Shown piece after piece: positions 52,388-61,892 of a stretch of DNA of 64,000 bases. Both the position numbers and the translations under genes were made by a program. The notes under the pieces were generated by a model, which did not search any database, was not told the DNA's origin, and worked only from the letters and a program-made list of their open reading frames with translations. How positions within the stretch are numbered: the first letter of the stretch is position 1; each line of letters opens with the position of its first letter. Origin of the DNA: an uncultured Chromatiaceae bacterium (GTDB lineage Bacteria; Pseudomonadota; Gammaproteobacteria; Enterobacterales; Alteromonadaceae); the NCBI GenBank assembly GCA_937978655.1, contig CALJUX010000012.1, positions 1 through 64,000 of the forward strand, in the 5' to 3' direction.

Positions 52388-53559
52388 AAAGCGCGGGCTC
52401 CGGCGCTGGCCTGACACAAGTAAAAAGTTGGTTCCAACTGATGCGCCGCCGGGTAGACCTGGCTTAAATGCTGGCACACCGGCTCGACTAAATCGGCTGG
52501 TAACAGCGCGACCACACAACCGCCAAAACCACCGCCGGTCATCCGCACACCGCCACGTTCGCCACAAATCGCAGCAACTTCAGCCACCAGAAAATCAATG
52601 GCCGGCACTGTGATAGCAAAATCGTCGCGCATCGACTGATGCGACTGCGCCATCAGTGCGCTTAAAGTTTTGATATCGCCGCTTCTGAGCGCCACAGCTG
52701 CGGCTTCAGTGCGGTTATTTTCGCTGATGACATGACGGGCGCGGGCATAAATCAGCGGGTCGAGCTGGCTATTCGAAGCTCCCAGTTGCGCTGCTTCTAA
52801 CTGTTCCAGCGTGACATCTCTAAGCGCTTTGACACCAAAAAACTTCGCCGCTGCTTCACACTGTTCCCGCCGCTCGTTGTAAGCGCTGTCGACCAGGCCG
52901 CGTTTGACGTTGGAATGGATGATTAATACCTGTAACGACTCCGGCATCGGTACCGTCTGATAATCGAGACTGCGACAATCCAGCAGCAGCGCCTGACCGG
53001 CTAAACCGGCGGCACTGACCAGCTGGTCCATAATGCCGCACTGACAACCGGCAAACTGATGTTCAGCCTGCTGACCATTGAGCGCATTGTCGCGTGGCAA
53101 CAGTGGCGCGCCTGCCAGCGTACTGAGACCAAGCCCCAACACCATTTCCAAAGACGCTGACGAGCTTAATCCGGCGCCTTGTGGCACGTTGCCGCCGACC
53201 ACCAGCTGACAGCCTGGCAGCGTCAGACCGCGTTGCTGTAGACCAGCCACCACACCACGGACATAATTAGCCCAGCGCGGTGTCGACACAGGCTGGATAG
53301 TTTCAGTTAAATCAATCACATGCAGCTGCTGATAATCCGCCGCGAAGATTTCAATCTGGTTTGAACCCGGCACCAGGCGGCTGGCCAGCACCGTTTCAAA
53401 CTGAATGGCGCAGGGCAGCACAAAACCGTCGTTGTAGTCGGTGTGTTCGCCAATCAGGTTAACGCGCCCCGGTGCACTGAACAGCTGCGTGGCGTCCGCG
53501 CCAAATTCGCGCTGGAAAGTTGTTTTGACCATGTTCTGAAGAGCGCCGGACAGACTCAT
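52384..53559 (-). CDS. galK: Galactokinase
   Basis: This 391-residue GHMP-family kinase phosphorylates galactose at C1. It has the galactokinase signature GRVNLIGEHTDYNDGFVLPCAI, the ATP motif PQGAGLSSSASLE, and MTGGGFGGCVVAL near the C-terminus. Its start overlaps the galT stop by four bases, and its stop overlaps galM, so translation is coupled along the operon. Confidence 0.96.
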   Translation of the reverse strand: MSLSGALQNMVKTTFQREFGADATQLFSAPGRVNLIGEHTDYNDGFVLPCAIQFETVLASRLVPGSNQIEIFAADYQQLHVIDLTETIQPVSTPRWANYVRGVVAGLQQRGLTLPGCQLVVGGNVPQGAGLSSSASLEMVLGLGLSTLAGAPLLPRDNALNGQQAEHQFAGCQCGIMDQLVSAAGLAGQALLLDCRSLDYQTVPMPESLQVLIIHSNVKRGLVDSAYNERREQCEAAAKFFGVKALRDVTLEQLEAAQLGASNSQLDPLIYARARHVISENNRTEAAAVALRSGDIKTLSALMAQSHQSMRDDFAITVPAIDFLVAEVAAICGERGGVRMTGGGFGGCVVALLPADLVEPVCQHLSQVYPAAHQLEPTFYLCQASAGARAL

Positions 53560-54656
53560 GCTGTGACTCCTGTTGCTGCCTTTTTATAATGAGTGGCCGG
53601 CAAATCACGTAAGCGCGCGGCGGCCTGTTCCGGGGTCATATCACGCTGGGTTTCAGCCAGCATTTCATAACCTACCATAAACTTTTTCACGCTGGCGGAG
53701 CGCAGCAGCGGCGGATAAAAATGCGCGTGCAGCTGCCAGTGGTCGTTTGTCGCTGACGTGTTATCAGTGACGCCATATGGCGCACAGTGCCAGCCCATCG
53801 AATAAGGGAAAGAGCACTGAAACAGATTGTCGTAACGAATAGTCAGTGCCTGCAGAATTTCCGCGAGGCTCAATTGTTCCGCTTCAGTCAACTGTTCCAG
53901 ATGCTGCACGGCGCGCTTGGGCAGCAACAGCGTTTCAAAAGGCCAGCTGGCCCAATACGGCACCACCACCAGCCAGTCGGCATTGTCCAGTACCAGCCGC
54001 GAGCGGTCAGCCAGTTCCAATTCGGCGTAGCGCTGCAATAAATTCTTGCCATGTTTGGCCAAATAAGCCGCCTGCTGTGCATCTTCGCGTGCCGGCAGCG
54101 TCGGAATGCCTTTACTGGCCCAAATCTGGCCATGCGGATGCGGATTGGAGCAGCCGTTAATGGCGCCTTTGTTTTCAAACACCTGCACCCAGCCGTAGTC
54201 GCGTGATAAATCCTGATATTGGCCAATCCAGCATTGGATCACCGCCTGGATTTCGCTGATGCTCAGTTCCGGCAGCGTTTTGCTGTGATCCGGTGAATAG
54301 CAGATCACCCGGCTGCAGCCTTGTTCGGCCTGTAATTGCAGCAAATCTTCCTGATTGAACGCCGCATCCGGCGTCTGGGTATTCAGTGCAGCAAAGTCGT
54401 TCTGAAATACAAAAGGACCCTGATACTTTGGGTTGTGCGCGCCGTTGATCCGCACGTTGCCCGGGCACAGATAACAAGTTTCGTCATAGGACGGCTGCAC
54501 GCTGTTGTCGGCCGCTTCGACCTGGCCTTGCCAGGGCCGTTTGGCGCGGTGCGGCGATACCAGCACCCAGTCGCCGGTCAGCGGGTTGAGCCGGCGGTGC
54601 GGGTGCTCGACTGGATCAAAAGTAGTGTGCTCAGACAAGGTATGAACTTCAGACAT
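53556..54656 (-). CDS. galT: Galactose-1-phosphate uridylyltransferase
   Basis: This 366-residue HIT-superfamily enzyme swaps UMP between UDP-glucose and galactose-1-phosphate. The nucleophile His lies in NPHPHGQIWA. Zinc ligands are suggested by ETCYLCPGN. ATG 54656 is preferred because a GAGG site lies nine bases upstream; the ATG at 54662 is too close to it. It overlaps the galE stop by eight bases. Confidence 0.95.
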   Translation of the reverse strand: MSEVHTLSEHTTFDPVEHPHRRLNPLTGDWVLVSPHRAKRPWQGQVEAADNSVQPSYDETCYLCPGNVRINGAHNPKYQGPFVFQNDFAALNTQTPDAAFNQEDLLQLQAEQGCSRVICYSPDHSKTLPELSISEIQAVIQCWIGQYQDLSRDYGWVQVFENKGAINGCSNPHPHGQIWASKGIPTLPAREDAQQAAYLAKHGKNLLQRYAELELADRSRLVLDNADWLVVVPYWASWPFETLLLPKRAVQHLEQLTEAEQLSLAEILQALTIRYDNLFQCSFPYSMGWHCAPYGVTDNTSATNDHWQLHAHFYPPLLRSASVKKFMVGYEMLAETQRDMTPEQAAARLRDLPATHYKKAATGVTA

Positions 54657-55716
54657 CAGCATTTTCCTCTGCAGCGCCGCCAGTGCGATAGCCCTGCGGA
54701 TTTTGTTGTTGCCAGCGCCAGGTGTCGCTGACCATATCAGTTAAATGGAGTTTGGCCTGCCAGCCCAGTTGTTGCAGCGCTTTGCCGGCATCGGCATAAC
54801 AGGCACTGACATCGCCGGGGCGACGTGGCGCGAAAGTCAGTGGAATGGGGTGGCCCGACACCTGGCGGAAGGCTTCGACCATATGCAGCACCGAATAACC
54901 CTGGCCGGTGCCGAGGTTAAACAGGTGGTGGCCGGGGCTGTTGTGTAGCTGTTCCAGCGCGCGGACGTGGCCGTCGGCTAAATCCAGCACATGGATGTAA
55001 TCGCGCACGCCGGTGCCGTCTGGCGTCGGGTAGTCGTTGCCAAACACGGTGAGCGCCTCACGCCGGCCAACCGCGACCTGGCTGATAAATGGCAATAAGT
55101 TGTTCGGGATGCCTTGTGGGTCTTCACCGAGCTGACCCGACGGGTGCGCGCCGACCGGGTTGAAGTACCGCAGAACCACCGCAGAAAACGCCGGATTGGC
55201 CGCGTTATAGTCGGCGAGGATTTGCTCAACCATAAACTTACTGCGGCCATAGACACTTTGTGGTCCGGTTGGCGATTGTTCGGTCAGCGGCAGGCTCGCC
55301 GGGTCGCCGTAGACTGTCGCCGACGAGCTGAATACCAGACTGTTCACCTGATACTGCTGCATCACATTCAGCAGCGTCACAGTGCCGGCGACATTGTGCT
55401 GATAATATTTCAGCGGTTCGCGCGCCGATTCACCAACTGCTTTTAAGCCGGCAAAGTGGATCACGGCATCAAAGTTTTGCCCGGCTGCGGCGTTGTTAGC
55501 AAACACGGCAGCCAGTGCCGGGGCATCACAGATATCCAGCTGGTGAAAATCAAAGCTGCCGGGCAACCCCTGGCTTAAATTACTAAGCCGCTTTAATACT
55601 TCGCTTTGGCTGTTACTGAAATTATCCACCAGCACCAGCTGATGGCCGCGTGCCATCAGGGCCAGCGCGGTGTGAGAACCGATATAACCGGCGCCGCCGG
55701 TCAGCAGGATTTTCAT
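54649..55716 (-). CDS. galE: UDP-glucose 4-epimerase
   Basis: This 355-residue extended SDR has a GGAGYIGSHTALAL dinucleotide loop (7-20) and the catalytic YGRSK after SSSATVYG. It interconverts UDP-galactose and UDP-glucose, completing the Leloir pathway. The C-terminal region (SACYADAGKALQQLGWQAK) is typical. It follows the GH2 gene by 13 bases and overlaps galT, in the order galE-galT-galK-galM. Confidence 0.96.
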   Translation of the reverse strand: MKILLTGGAGYIGSHTALALMARGHQLVLVDNFSNSQSEVLKRLSNLSQGLPGSFDFHQLDICDAPALAAVFANNAAAGQNFDAVIHFAGLKAVGESAREPLKYYQHNVAGTVTLLNVMQQYQVNSLVFSSSATVYGDPASLPLTEQSPTGPQSVYGRSKFMVEQILADYNAANPAFSAVVLRYFNPVGAHPSGQLGEDPQGIPNNLLPFISQVAVGRREALTVFGNDYPTPDGTGVRDYIHVLDLADGHVRALEQLHNSPGHHLFNLGTGQGYSVLHMVEAFRQVSGHPIPLTFAPRRPGDVSACYADAGKALQQLGWQAKLHLTDMVSDTWRWQQQNPQGYRTGGAAEENADV

Positions 55717-55729
55717 CCGTGTTACTCCG

Positions 55730-58141
55730 TTAAAATTGAATACTGGCGGCCGGCAGCCCGGCAGCTGAGACCGTTAAACGGCCTTTGAGGCCCGCCGCGC
55801 CGGTTTTCACCAGCACCACGCCAACGCCACGCTCAGTGACTACCGGTTCCGGGTTAACGATATCCAGATCTGCACTGTGGAAAGTCAGCGTCACGCCGCT
55901 GGTGCGCAGCGGGTTGCCTTTGCTGTCGATCAGCTGCGCTTTGACAAAAACCTCATCAAAGGCTGCCGGCGCCGGGCCTGTGTTATCAACCGCAATTTGA
56001 ATAGCGGCGGCCGGGCCTGGCGTGTGCACCTGATGTTCAGTCACCACCTTGCCGTTGATTAGCGCTTTAGCTTCAAGCGTGCCCGGCACAAAAGCCGGCA
56101 GGCTGAATTCGAATGGCGGTTTGGCGATGCGGTCAGACATCGAATTTTCGCCAGCTTGTCGGGTCGCAGTACGGGTCTCGACCAGCTTGCCGTTTAAGTA
56201 CAACGCCACTTGGTCGGCATTGCTGAATACCCGCACCTGCACTTTTTGTCCGACAGCCACGCCTTCGCCAGTCCAGTCACTGGCGATAAACACCATGGGG
56301 CCAGAAGGGTAGAGGGCCGATTGTTCACTGGCGGGGCGCTGGCTTTGGAACAGGTAATAGCTGTATTTCGGCTCACGGTAGATGCTCATCAGGCCCGAGG
56401 CTTCCAGGTCATCGGCATAACCTCGGTTGTAGTCAAACATCACCCAATAACCGTCGGCAAAAGCTGGCGTGCGCAGGTTGTCGTTGTGCGCTTCCTGCAA
56501 ATTGCTGGCTTGTTGCAGCAAGCGGGTTTCACCGGCGGATAACAGCTGGCGCGAAGTGCGCGCTTCGGCTTTTAAACCCTGCCACTGGTGCTGGGCAAAA
56601 CCGGCGTCCTGCGCGTAGTATTCCCAGTCGCCATATTCGGACACCACATAAGGCTGAGTGGGTGGCGTGTAATGTTGCAGCCGGTGCTGGCGGGCCTGCA
56701 GATACAAATCAAAGCCAGGCATCCAGCCAGCGGAATAGCCCCAGGGCGCTTCTTGTTTCACCGTCTGATGCAGGCGCTTAATCAACGCCGGCGACATTGG
56801 GGTTTCATTTAAGGAACACTCAAAGGCCAGAATGCTTGGATGATTGCGGCTGCGGCGGATTAAATCGCGGCAGTTTTGCTCCATCAAAGCAGCAAAAGCC
56901 GGGTCCAGCGACTGATATTGCCAGCCGGGAATGGCGTCGAGCAGCAGCAAACCTAAGCGGTCGGCCGTGTCCATAAAGGCTTTGGACTGTGGATAATGCG
57001 ACAGCCGGACATAATCAAAACCAGCAGCTTTGATGCGGATGGCGTCACGCTCGTCAGCCAAAGGTCCGACGGCATAACCCAAATGCGGGAATTCCTGATG
57101 GCGGTTCACGCCGCGTAAAAAGGTTTTTTGCCCGTTTAACAGCAGCTGATGCTGGGTATCAAAAGCGATAGTGCGCAGGCCAATGTTACGCTGTTGCCGC
57201 TCCAGTAATTGCTCGCCTTGCCACAGTTCGGTCACCAGCTGATACAACGCCGGTTGTTGCGGGCTCCAAAGCTGTGGTGTCTTGATAGTCAGCTGTTGCT
57301 GCAGCGTTTGTTTTTTACCGGCCGCCAGGCTTAATTGCGCCTGAGTTTGGCTGACCAGTTTGCCGTTTTGCAAAATTCGCTGGCTGAGCCGGGCTGAAGC
57401 TGGTGCCGTCGCAGCAGATTGCAGTTCAGTCGCGACCATCAGAGTGGCTGACTCCCGGCTTATCTGCGGATAACTGACCGCTACGCCGCCGCCAGCGACT
57501 GTGCTGCTTAATTGCTCTGAGCTGATGTGCAGCGTCGGGCGCAGCGCCAGCGTGACAGGCCGGTACAGGCCGCCATAAGGATTAAAATCGAGTTGCTTGA
57601 GTGGTTTTAAACCGGTCAGCGCATGGTCGCGGTTATCCAGCCGCACCAGTACTTCGACCGTTTCTGGCCGTTTGGCCTGTTGCTGCAGATAAGGCGTTAA
57701 ATCGACGCTAAACGGCAGATAACCACCAAGATGCTGGCGTAAATGCATGCCGTCGACATAGACATCGGCCACATTCATCGCGCCGCCAAACTGCAGCCAC
57801 AGCTGCTGGCCTGATTGCTGTTTCGATAAATCCAGCGTGGTTTTGTACCACATAGTGCCTTGCCACTGGTCGTTGACGACCATTGGTTCACGCTTGGGCG
57901 TATGCGGCAGCCGCACCAGTTCCCAGGTCGCATTGGCAGCCGGCAGCTGACCGGCGCCCTGGGTGTCTTTGCTGAATAACCAGTGATGCACGGTCAGGTC
58001 GCAGGCGCTGGTCTGGAGCTGGGACGGACAGGCCGCAACGACTGCAGGAACCGCCGGTAAAGCGACAGTCTCATTGGCAACCGTTTGCCAGCTCAGCAAG
58101 CTGAGGCCCAAGGCGGCAGCTGGAACAAAAAAACGCGTCAT
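55730..58141 (-). CDS. Exported GH2 beta-galactosidase
   Basis: This 803-residue glycoside hydrolase has a signal peptide (about 1-22). Domains in order are a jelly-roll sugar-binding domain (about 65-205), an immunoglobulin-like domain (about 210-325), the catalytic barrel (about 330-600) and C-terminal beta domains. The acid/base is Glu446 in FECSLNETPM and the nucleophile Glu502 in VVSEYGDWEY. ATG 58141 has AAGGA upstream and yields the signal peptide. It should release galactose in the periplasm, feeding the symporters and Leloir enzymes. A different GH2 specificity is possible. Confidence 0.85.
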   Translation of the reverse strand: MTRFFVPAAALGLSLLSWQTVANETVALPAVPAVVAACPSQLQTSACDLTVHHWLFSKDTQGAGQLPAANATWELVRLPHTPKREPMVVNDQWQGTMWYKTTLDLSKQQSGQQLWLQFGGAMNVADVYVDGMHLRQHLGGYLPFSVDLTPYLQQQAKRPETVEVLVRLDNRDHALTGLKPLKQLDFNPYGGLYRPVTLALRPTLHISSEQLSSTVAGGGVAVSYPQISRESATLMVATELQSAATAPASARLSQRILQNGKLVSQTQAQLSLAAGKKQTLQQQLTIKTPQLWSPQQPALYQLVTELWQGEQLLERQQRNIGLRTIAFDTQHQLLLNGQKTFLRGVNRHQEFPHLGYAVGPLADERDAIRIKAAGFDYVRLSHYPQSKAFMDTADRLGLLLLDAIPGWQYQSLDPAFAALMEQNCRDLIRRSRNHPSILAFECSLNETPMSPALIKRLHQTVKQEAPWGYSAGWMPGFDLYLQARQHRLQHYTPPTQPYVVSEYGDWEYYAQDAGFAQHQWQGLKAEARTSRQLLSAGETRLLQQASNLQEAHNDNLRTPAFADGYWVMFDYNRGYADDLEASGLMSIYREPKYSYYLFQSQRPASEQSALYPSGPMVFIASDWTGEGVAVGQKVQVRVFSNADQVALYLNGKLVETRTATRQAGENSMSDRIAKPPFEFSLPAFVPGTLEAKALINGKVVTEHQVHTPGPAAAIQIAVDNTGPAPAAFDEVFVKAQLIDSKGNPLRTSGVTLTFHSADLDIVNPEPVVTERGVGVVLVKTGAAGLKGRLTVSAAGLPAASIQF

Positions 58142-58196
58142 GAAAAATCCTTGCACAAAAAAATGATGAACTGGCTTACGCCCCGTTGTGTTCAAC

Positions 58197-58904
58197 TTAA
58201 GCCCAGTTGCGTTCAACTTGTGGCCGCAGCACCAGCTCGTGCCAATGCGCACTCTGCGGCGCCTGCAACATCGCGAGCGCGGCGGTTGCGACATCGTCCG
58301 GCGTTAAGTATTCAGGCCGCGCCTGAGGCCGGAAGCCGGTATCGACGCCGCCGGGAATTAAATGCAGCACCCGCACGCCGCTGTCCTGCAGTTCCCGCCT
58401 CAGTACTTTGCTGTAACTTTCCAGCGCGCTTTTGCTGGCGCTGTAAGCCGCCACACCGGGATTGGCGAAACTGACGCAAGTGCTCAGCACCTGTAAAATA
58501 GTGCCGTGACCACGCGCCAGCATGCCGGGCAACAGGCATTCCTGTAGCAGCAGCGGCGCCCGGAAATTCAGCGCCAGCATTTGCTCCAGCGCCGGCCAGT
58601 CTGGGCTTTGCGCCGGCGTCCGGCTTAAGTTGGCGCCGGCACAGTTAATAAGCCCATCAACCGGGCAAGCGGCTTCGGCTTGCTGACAAAAGGCAATCAG
58701 CGCGGCCGGGTCGGTTAAATCAAAGGCGGCGTGCTGCACGAGCTGCGCTGCCGGTGCCAGGGCCAATACCTGGGCGCAGGTTTCGGCCAGCTTTGCGGCA
58801 TCACGACCGTGCAAACTGAGGCGATAACCGGCTTTGGCCAGTTGCAGCGCCAAGACGCGGCCAATGCCGCCCGAAGCGCCGGTCAGCAGCAGATGTTCGG
58901 CCAT
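58197..58904 (-). CDS. Short-chain dehydrogenase/reductase inside the gal locus
   Basis: This 235-residue classical SDR has a TGASGGIGRVLAL loop (8-20), an NCAGAN segment near 90 and an AYSASKSALESYSKVL active site. ATG 58904 has GGGAG seven bases upstream. It lies between the TonB receptor and the GH2 gene, so it is likely induced by the same sugar. The substrate is unknown: a galactose or sugar-alcohol dehydrogenase would fit the context, but nothing in the sequence proves it. Confidence 0.85.
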   Translation of the reverse strand: MAEHLLLTGASGGIGRVLALQLAKAGYRLSLHGRDAAKLAETCAQVLALAPAAQLVQHAAFDLTDPAALIAFCQQAEAACPVDGLINCAGANLSRTPAQSPDWPALEQMLALNFRAPLLLQECLLPGMLARGHGTILQVLSTCVSFANPGVAAYSASKSALESYSKVLRRELQDSGVRVLHLIPGGVDTGFRPQARPEYLTPDDVATAALAMLQAPQSAHWHELVLRPQVERNWA

Positions 58905-58957
58905 CGTTTGCTCCCTTGATTGAGTCAGATCCGGCTTGTGCCAGCATGGAAACAACA

Positions 58958-58982
58958 CCGGCAGGCCAAAGCAGCCTGCCGG
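58958..58982 (-). terminator. Hairpin after the TonB receptor gene, probable attenuator
   Basis: A perfect 9-bp stem (CCGGCAGGC with its complement) and 7-base loop lies 9 bases after the receptor stop. On the minus strand it is followed by T-rich TGTTGTTT, a weak terminator tail. Partial termination would keep the receptor transcript more abundant than the downstream enzymes. Confidence 0.55.
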
Positions 58983-58991
58983 GTTGAACTG

Positions 58992-61640
58992 TTACATCGA
59001 GTAAGAGAAACCAATCAGGAAACGGCGGCCCCAGTCGAGGTAGCTGCCAATCCGGCTTGGGTCATTGTCGAAGTAAGAGGTTGAGGCTTCGTTGGTCAGG
59101 TTCTGGCCCTGCAACATCAGCTTCAGCTGGCTGTTCACTTCGTACGACACACTGGCGTCCAGCGTGGTTTCTGCGTCTATGCTGTTGATTTCAGACGGTG
59201 TCCAGCTGCCGACCCGGGTAAAGCCGCTGCGGTAGTTGTAAGACACTTTGGCGTCGAAACCGGCTTTGTAGTACCACAGCGTCAGGTTAGCGACGTCTTT
59301 GGACAGGCCACCGAGCGGCAGCGGATTGTCTTTTGGTACAAACTCATAGACGTTGCTGTCGGTGTAGGAGTAGTTGGCGTAGAACCCCAGGCCATCGAAC
59401 GGTGCCGGCAGGTTTTTAAACGCCTGCTGATACATCATTTCAAAGCCTTTGATTTGACCACCGTCGCCATTGACCGGGCCGGTGAAGTCATAAGTTACAC
59501 CGTTGAGTGTCAGCTTATCGGTGCTGCTGCCGATGTGGCTCTCTAAGTCTTTAAAGAAGGTGGAGACGGTTAGAGCCTGATCTTCCGACAGGTAATATTC
59601 CACGCCGATATCGAGCTGGTTCGCCACAAATGGGTCTAACAGCGGGTTACCGCCCGAGCCGGTTTTAACCGGGCTTTGTGAATCGAGCTGGAAGCCGGTA
59701 CGCATTTCCACCAGCGGTGGCCGTGCTAAAGCGCGCGACAGGCCAACCCGCAGTTGGGTTTCATCGTTCAGCGCAAAGTTCAGGTTCAGCGACGGCAGCA
59801 CTTCGGTGTAGCTGTGGTCGACGCTGATCGGCGAATACTGGTTGTCTTTAAACTGGTAACCGCTGGATTCTGAATCAGTTTTCACTAACCGCACGCCGGC
59901 GTTACCGGTGTAGCTGAAGCCAAACAGTTCAGAGTTCAGCCGCACCATGCCATATACCGCCTGGTTTTTCTCGCTGACAAACCAGCTGTTGATGCGGTCC
60001 TGGTCGGTTTTGCTGTAAGCCGAACGGTTGTCGATGCCGCCAAACGCCTGCTGCACTAAATCGCCCCAGTTGTTAAAGCCATACATATCCGGCGACTGTA
60101 AACCGCCGCCTAAGGCATAACGGCGGCCGTAGTTCGCCACATTCGGGTTTTTCACCGCCTGCCACCAGCTTTGCACGTCGTTGTCTTTTTCACGGTCGGA
60201 GAAACGGCCACCAAAGGACACACTTTCAATCAGCGCATGGTCCAGCCGGCGTTCGAAGTCGAGTTTCAGGCTGCTCATTTCGTCGGTCAGGTCACGGTCA
60301 CTGTCGACCGTCATGCCGTTCACTTTGTAGTATTCCGGTTTGCTGATGTCCTCGTTCACCACCACGCCTAAACGGCCACCGGCGGTGGACCACTGCACGT
60401 CGAGCGGCGTTGGGCCTGAGTAGCTGGAAGTGACGTTGACCCAGCGCGATTTGATGCTGGCTTCGGAATAACCGAGGTCGGTACTGATGGTCCAGACATC
60501 GCCTTCCCAGACGGACTTGAGGCCAGTACTTAATAACTCATTGGCCTGGAACCAGGTAGCGTTGTTGGCCGAATGCGCGCCCCACAACATACCGCCGCCG
60601 GTCAGCTGCTGGCTGCCATCAGCTTTGGTAATGATTTGCGGTTTGGCGACTGAGTTGTTGTAGTTCCAGTTGCTGCCACCGCCCCAGTTGCCCCAGCCGT
60701 CAAACCAGAACTGGTCTTCCAGCTCTTCGATATCAAATTCGCTGTAAAACAGGTCGTATTTCAGGTTCAGTTGCTCGGAAGCCTGCCATTCCAGGATGGT
60801 CATGGCGCCGGTGCGCTGGTTGTCACCGAGTTTGGTGGCAGTTTTGCCGCCCCATGGCGCCGCTTCGCGGATGCCGTCACCGTTGACATCGCCCTGATCG
60901 GCAACGTTTTTGTTGTAGGCCCAGCTGCTGGTTTCGCGTTGCAGCGATGGCTGGTCCTGATAAGTCAGGCCCAGTACCACACCAAAAGTCTCGCTCCACT
61001 GGTCGACATAGCTGAAGCTGCCTTTATGGCCACTGGCGTCAGCACCGTCGATGTCATGGCCCAGCTGATAATCCATCAGGTGGCCGCTGATATTGATGAT
61101 GCGTTTGTCTTTGGCCAGCGGGCTGACAAAGTTCATGTTCACCAGGCCAGAGATACCGCCTTCGACCTGACTGGCCAGCGGGCTTTTGTACACTTCCACT
61201 GAGTTAATCAGTTCAGCCGGGAATTGCTCATAACGCACTTCACGGCTTGGTTCGGCGCTGACAATTTCTCGGCCCTGCATCGTCGCCATATTCAGGCGCG
61301 GGCCCATGCCACGAATAGAAATGCTGCTGGCGTTGCCGCGGTCGCGTTCTGCTGCCACGCCAGGCAAGCGGCCTAAGGCGTCGGCGATGGTCACGTCCGG
61401 CAGCGAACCCAGGTCATCTGTGGAAACGATTTCCACGACGGAGTCCGCTACTTTTTTCTGTAATAAGGATTTGCCAAGGGTGGCACCGAAGCCGCGAACT
61501 TCAATGGTTTCGATCGCCACTTCTTCTTTGTCTGTTTTATTAGCGGCAGGCTTTGCCGTGGTCTGCGCCTGGCTGTGCGCGCTGAAAATAGCTGAACTGA
61601 CGGCCAGTGCCAGCAATGATTTTTGCCATGTTGTCTTCAT
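58992..61640 (-). CDS. TonB-dependent receptor for galactoside uptake
   Basis: This 882-residue outer-membrane receptor has a signal peptide (about 1-26). The plug domain (about 55-175) reads VEIVSTDDLGSLPDVTIADALGRLPGV and SISIRGMGPRLNMATMQGREI. A large beta-barrel ends in FLIGFSYSM. The plug motif is typical of carbohydrate-type receptors of Alteromonadales, Xanthomonas and Caulobacter rather than siderophore receptors. It is the first gene of the galactoside locus and directly follows the operator-bearing promoter, so an oligosaccharide ligand containing galactose is inferred. Confidence 0.9.
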   Translation of the reverse strand: MKTTWQKSLLALAVSSAIFSAHSQAQTTAKPAANKTDKEEVAIETIEVRGFGATLGKSLLQKKVADSVVEIVSTDDLGSLPDVTIADALGRLPGVAAERDRGNASSISIRGMGPRLNMATMQGREIVSAEPSREVRYEQFPAELINSVEVYKSPLASQVEGGISGLVNMNFVSPLAKDKRIINISGHLMDYQLGHDIDGADASGHKGSFSYVDQWSETFGVVLGLTYQDQPSLQRETSSWAYNKNVADQGDVNGDGIREAAPWGGKTATKLGDNQRTGAMTILEWQASEQLNLKYDLFYSEFDIEELEDQFWFDGWGNWGGGSNWNYNNSVAKPQIITKADGSQQLTGGGMLWGAHSANNATWFQANELLSTGLKSVWEGDVWTISTDLGYSEASIKSRWVNVTSSYSGPTPLDVQWSTAGGRLGVVVNEDISKPEYYKVNGMTVDSDRDLTDEMSSLKLDFERRLDHALIESVSFGGRFSDREKDNDVQSWWQAVKNPNVANYGRRYALGGGLQSPDMYGFNNWGDLVQQAFGGIDNRSAYSKTDQDRINSWFVSEKNQAVYGMVRLNSELFGFSYTGNAGVRLVKTDSESSGYQFKDNQYSPISVDHSYTEVLPSLNLNFALNDETQLRVGLSRALARPPLVEMRTGFQLDSQSPVKTGSGGNPLLDPFVANQLDIGVEYYLSEDQALTVSTFFKDLESHIGSSTDKLTLNGVTYDFTGPVNGDGGQIKGFEMMYQQAFKNLPAPFDGLGFYANYSYTDSNVYEFVPKDNPLPLGGLSKDVANLTLWYYKAGFDAKVSYNYRSGFTRVGSWTPSEINSIDAETTLDASVSYEVNSQLKLMLQGQNLTNEASTSYFDNDPSRIGSYLDWGRRFLIGFSYSM

Positions 61641-61751
61641 AATCCACCCTTGTCTTACCGGTTATTGTTGTGTTGCCTGCCTGTTGCCCGGCAGTGCGCA
61701 GCGTTGCCCTGAAGCCGCTGTCGCTTTTTTCAACAGCAGTTCACCGGCGGA

Positions 61752-61782
61752 TTTATAGCATAAAAGGGAAAACGTTTTCCAA
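61752..61782 (-). promoter_or_regulatory. Probable sigma-70 promoter of the galactoside locus
   Basis: On the minus strand TTGGAA (61777-61782) and an extended -10, TGCTATAAA (61752-61760), are separated by 19 bases. The long spacer is offset by the TG extension. The first LacI-type operator falls inside the spacer. Confidence 0.45.
61768..61779. promoter_or_regulatory. LacI-family operator O1
   Basis: GAAAACGTTTTC is a perfect palindrome (extended to 61767-61780) fitting the GNAANCGNTTNC pattern with the central CG typical of LacI-family sites. It overlaps the probable promoter of the TonB receptor gene. Confidence 0.75.
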
Positions 61783-61844
61783 TTGATTTTCAGTGTGTTT
61801 TCATGAGTGAGTTTAAATGATTGAATTTATTTAAATTAAAGTAT

Positions 61845-61856
61845 GGAAACGCTTGC
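61845..61856. promoter_or_regulatory. LacI-family operator O2
   Basis: GGAAACGCTTGC fits GNAANCGNTTNC at every fixed position. Its centre is 77 bases upstream of O1, close to a whole number of helical turns, which would allow looping by a tetramer or cooperative binding. Confidence 0.55.
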
Positions 61857-61892
61857 TTTGGCAGCCGCAGCCATTTGGCAATGGCGGGGAAA

